Positions 5,873 to 7,322 of a stretch of 7,322 nucleotides of DNA are shown here, in pieces. A model generated the notes under the pieces. It saw nothing but the letters and a program-made list of their open reading frames with translations. It was not told the DNA's origin and did no database searches. Each line of letters opens with the position of its first letter. Positions within the stretch are counted from its first letter, which is position 1. The position numbers were made by a program, and so were the translations under genes. This DNA is from Halanaerobium sp. (GTDB lineage Bacteria > Bacillota > Halanaerobiia > Halanaerobiales > Halanaerobiaceae): assembly GCA_003070825.1 (NCBI GenBank), contig QBLP01000084.1:1-7322 (forward strand), written 5' to 3'.

Positions 5873-7276
5873 ATGAGTAAAAGAGATTATGATTTAATCA
5901 TCATTGGAGCTGGACCGACTGGAATATTTACTGCGATGGAATTTGTGAAAAAGGAAGCAGAACTTGATATTCTAATTTTAGAAAAGGGTACTGATCTAGA
6001 AAAAAGGGTCTGCCCCATGAAGGAAAATCCTGGAATGGGCTGTGTTAACTGTCCGAGCTGTGCTATTGTTTCAGGCTGGGGAGGAGCTGGAGCTTATAGT
6101 GATGGAAAACTTTCTCTATCTCCTGACATTGGTGGGAATTTAGAAAACTACATAGGAAGACAGGAACTAATTGATAATATTGCTTATGCAGATGATATTT
6201 ATATGGAATTTGGAGCACCTGATCGTATTTTTGGAGTGGCTGAAGACAAGCAGGATGAAATTAGAAAGAAGGCTGTTCGAGCTGAGCTTAATTTTATTCC
6301 AGCCAGTTTGCGCCACTTAGGAACAGGATACAGTCAGGTTGTTCTGCAGAATATGCAGGACTATTTAGAAGAAGAGGGAGTAGAAATCAGATTTGGTGTT
6401 AATGTTAAGAAGTTTATAGTCGAAGGGGATCAGATTCAAGCTGTAAAAACTGAAGCAGGAGAAAAAATCACAGCTGATTTTGTAATGGCTGCTGCAGGCA
6501 GGGAAAATGCCGAGTGGTTAACTAATGAGGCTAAAAAACTTGATATTAGGACAGCAATTAATCCGGTTGATATTGGAGTTCGAGTTGAATGTCCGGCTGC
6601 AGTAACTGAATATATGACTGATAATCTATATGAATCTAAATTGATATATCATACCCCAACCTTTGAAGATAAGGTGAGAACTTTCTGTATGTCTCCTTAT
6701 GGCGAGGTTGTTAGTGAAAACAACCAGGGTTTAATCACAGTTAACGGCCACAGTCATTCTGATATAAAAACTCATAATACCAACTTTGCTCTTTTGGTAA
6801 GCAAAACTTTTACAGAGCCCTTCCATGAACCAATTAAATATGGTAAGAGTATTGCTAAACTTGCTAATATGCTTGCTGGTGGTGTTCTTGTCCAGAGACT
6901 GGGTGACCTGCTGGAAGGTAGAAGAACCACTGAAGAAAGATTAAAGCGCTCTGTGACAGAACCGACTTTAAAAGATGCAACTCCCGGGGATTTGTCTCTG
7001 GTTCTGCCCCACAGACACCTTACAGGTATTATTGAAATGTTAAAAGCTCTCGATAAAATTACTCCAGGTATTTACGGACGTGATACTCTGCTTTATGGAG
7101 TAGAAGTTAAATTTTATTCTTCCAGACTGGAAGTTAACGAAAATCTGGAAAGTAAGGTTGAAAATTTATTCTTTGGTGGGGATGGAGCAGGAATAACAAG
7201 AGGATTGATGCAGGCTTCTGTTTCTGGACTTGTAATAGCTCGCTCGATCATGAATAAGTTAGAAAAAGACAATTAA
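5873..7276 (+). CDS. uncharacterised FAD-dependent dehydrogenase (COG2509-type) with N-terminal cysteine cluster
   Basis: A 467-residue soluble flavoprotein. The N-terminal Rossmann FAD-binding motif DLIIIGAGPTG (7-17) has its acidic ribose-binding residue at Glu37 in ILILEKG. A cysteine-rich segment follows, Cys47, Cys57, Cys60 and Cys63 (C-x9-C-x2-C-x2-C), running into GWGGAGAYSDGKL (68-80), which I associate with the COG2509 group. VMAAAGR (204-210) and a C-terminal GGDGAGITRG (435-444) complete the FAD site. The latter resembles the final strand-loop of glutathione-reductase-type flavoproteins. Substrate and electron partner are unknown. The four cysteines could bind an Fe-S cluster or a metal, but this is inferred. 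The ATG at 5873 follows TGGAGG (5856-5861) with a rather long 11-base gap, and an in-frame TAA at 5867-5869 blocks any earlier start. It lies behind a terminator and so forms its own unit. Nothing after it shows whether it is the last gene. Confidence 0.85.
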   Translation: MSKRDYDLIIIGAGPTGIFTAMEFVKKEAELDILILEKGTDLEKRVCPMKENPGMGCVNCPSCAIVSGWGGAGAYSDGKLSLSPDIGGNLENYIGRQELIDNIAYADDIYMEFGAPDRIFGVAEDKQDEIRKKAVRAELNFIPASLRHLGTGYSQVVLQNMQDYLEEEGVEIRFGVNVKKFIVEGDQIQAVKTEAGEKITADFVMAAAGRENAEWLTNEAKKLDIRTAINPVDIGVRVECPAAVTEYMTDNLYESKLIYHTPTFEDKVRTFCMSPYGEVVSENNQGLITVNGHSHSDIKTHNTNFALLVSKTFTEPFHEPIKYGKSIAKLANMLAGGVLVQRLGDLLEGRRTTEERLKRSVTEPTLKDATPGDLSLVLPHRHLTGIIEMLKALDKITPGIYGRDTLLYGVEVKFYSSRLEVNENLESKVENLFFGGDGAGITRGLMQASVSGLVIARSIMNKLEKDN

Positions 7277-7303
7277 ATAGCGAAAACTTTTATAGTGATC
7301 GAA

Positions 7304-7322
7304 CTGTCTCTTATACACATCT
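7304..7322. other. Tn5/Nextera mosaic-end adapter remnant at the sequence end
   Basis: The final 19 bases, CTGTCTCTTATACACATCT, are identical to the 19-bp hyperactive Tn5 mosaic end used in Nextera-style library preparation. It is flush with the end of the sequence and no transposase gene or other Tn5 sequence adjoins it. The simplest reading is untrimmed adapter, so real genomic sequence ends at about 7303. The left end shows no such sequence. Confidence 0.95.

Noticed and set aside
7304..7322. A natural transposon end or insertion-sequence boundary.
   Set aside because: The sequence is the engineered 19-bp mosaic end, sits exactly at the terminus, and has no transposase gene or target duplication nearby. 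Library adapter is the better explanation.
1..7322. A novel defence, mobile or biosynthetic system formed by these genes together.
   Set aside because: Four of the five genes belong to well-known or widely distributed core families in ordinary arrangements, and clear terminators separate them into independent units. No transfer signature, such as integrase, tRNA or att repeats, is visible.

Overview
This 7.3 kb window is AT-rich DNA carrying five complete genes, all on the + strand. The gene content, the strong GGAGG-type ribosome binding sites, two TTG starts and the Firmicutes-type PPDK regulator next to ppdK point to a low-GC anaerobic member of the Bacillota. The fairly acidic proteins would fit a halophilic anaerobe such as the Halanaerobiales, but that placement is only my impression from protein style. 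No 16S rRNA or other decisive marker is present.

Layout. Positions 1-162 are an AT-rich upstream region with repeated TTTTGC motifs and a small inverted repeat. Positions 163-972 encode the bifunctional kinase/phosphorylase that switches pyruvate, phosphate dikinase (PPDK) off and on. After a gap of about 17 bp comes its target, ppdK (990-3611), which ends at a strong intrinsic terminator (3663-3701). A second transcription unit starts at a sigma-A-type promoter (3744-3773). It contains guaA, GMP synthase (3803-5341), and 29 bp later yerC, a small TrpR-fold DNA-binding protein (5371-5664), and it closes with a second clear terminator (5706-5736). A third unit (5873-7276) encodes an uncharacterised FAD-dependent dehydrogenase of the COG2509 type with an N-terminal cysteine cluster. 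GTCTARA repeats precede it. The last 19 bases (7304-7322) are exactly the Tn5/Nextera mosaic end, so they are a library-preparation remnant and not genomic sequence.

How the genes work together. The first two form an enzyme and dedicated-regulator pair at the PEP/pyruvate node. PPDK makes ATP and pyruvate from PEP, AMP and PPi (or runs in reverse), and the regulator phosphorylates and dephosphorylates a Thr two residues before the catalytic His. GMP synthase in the next unit releases AMP and PPi, which are PPDK's glycolytic substrates. This is a metabolic link, but the terminator and separate promoter argue against co-transcription. Overall this is a core-metabolism region. I found no mobile element, CRISPR array, RNA gene or evidence of an undescribed multi-gene system. 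The items most worth checking are the adapter at the right end, the TrpR-like protein that keeps counterparts of the tryptophan-contact residues, and the cysteine-rich flavoprotein.
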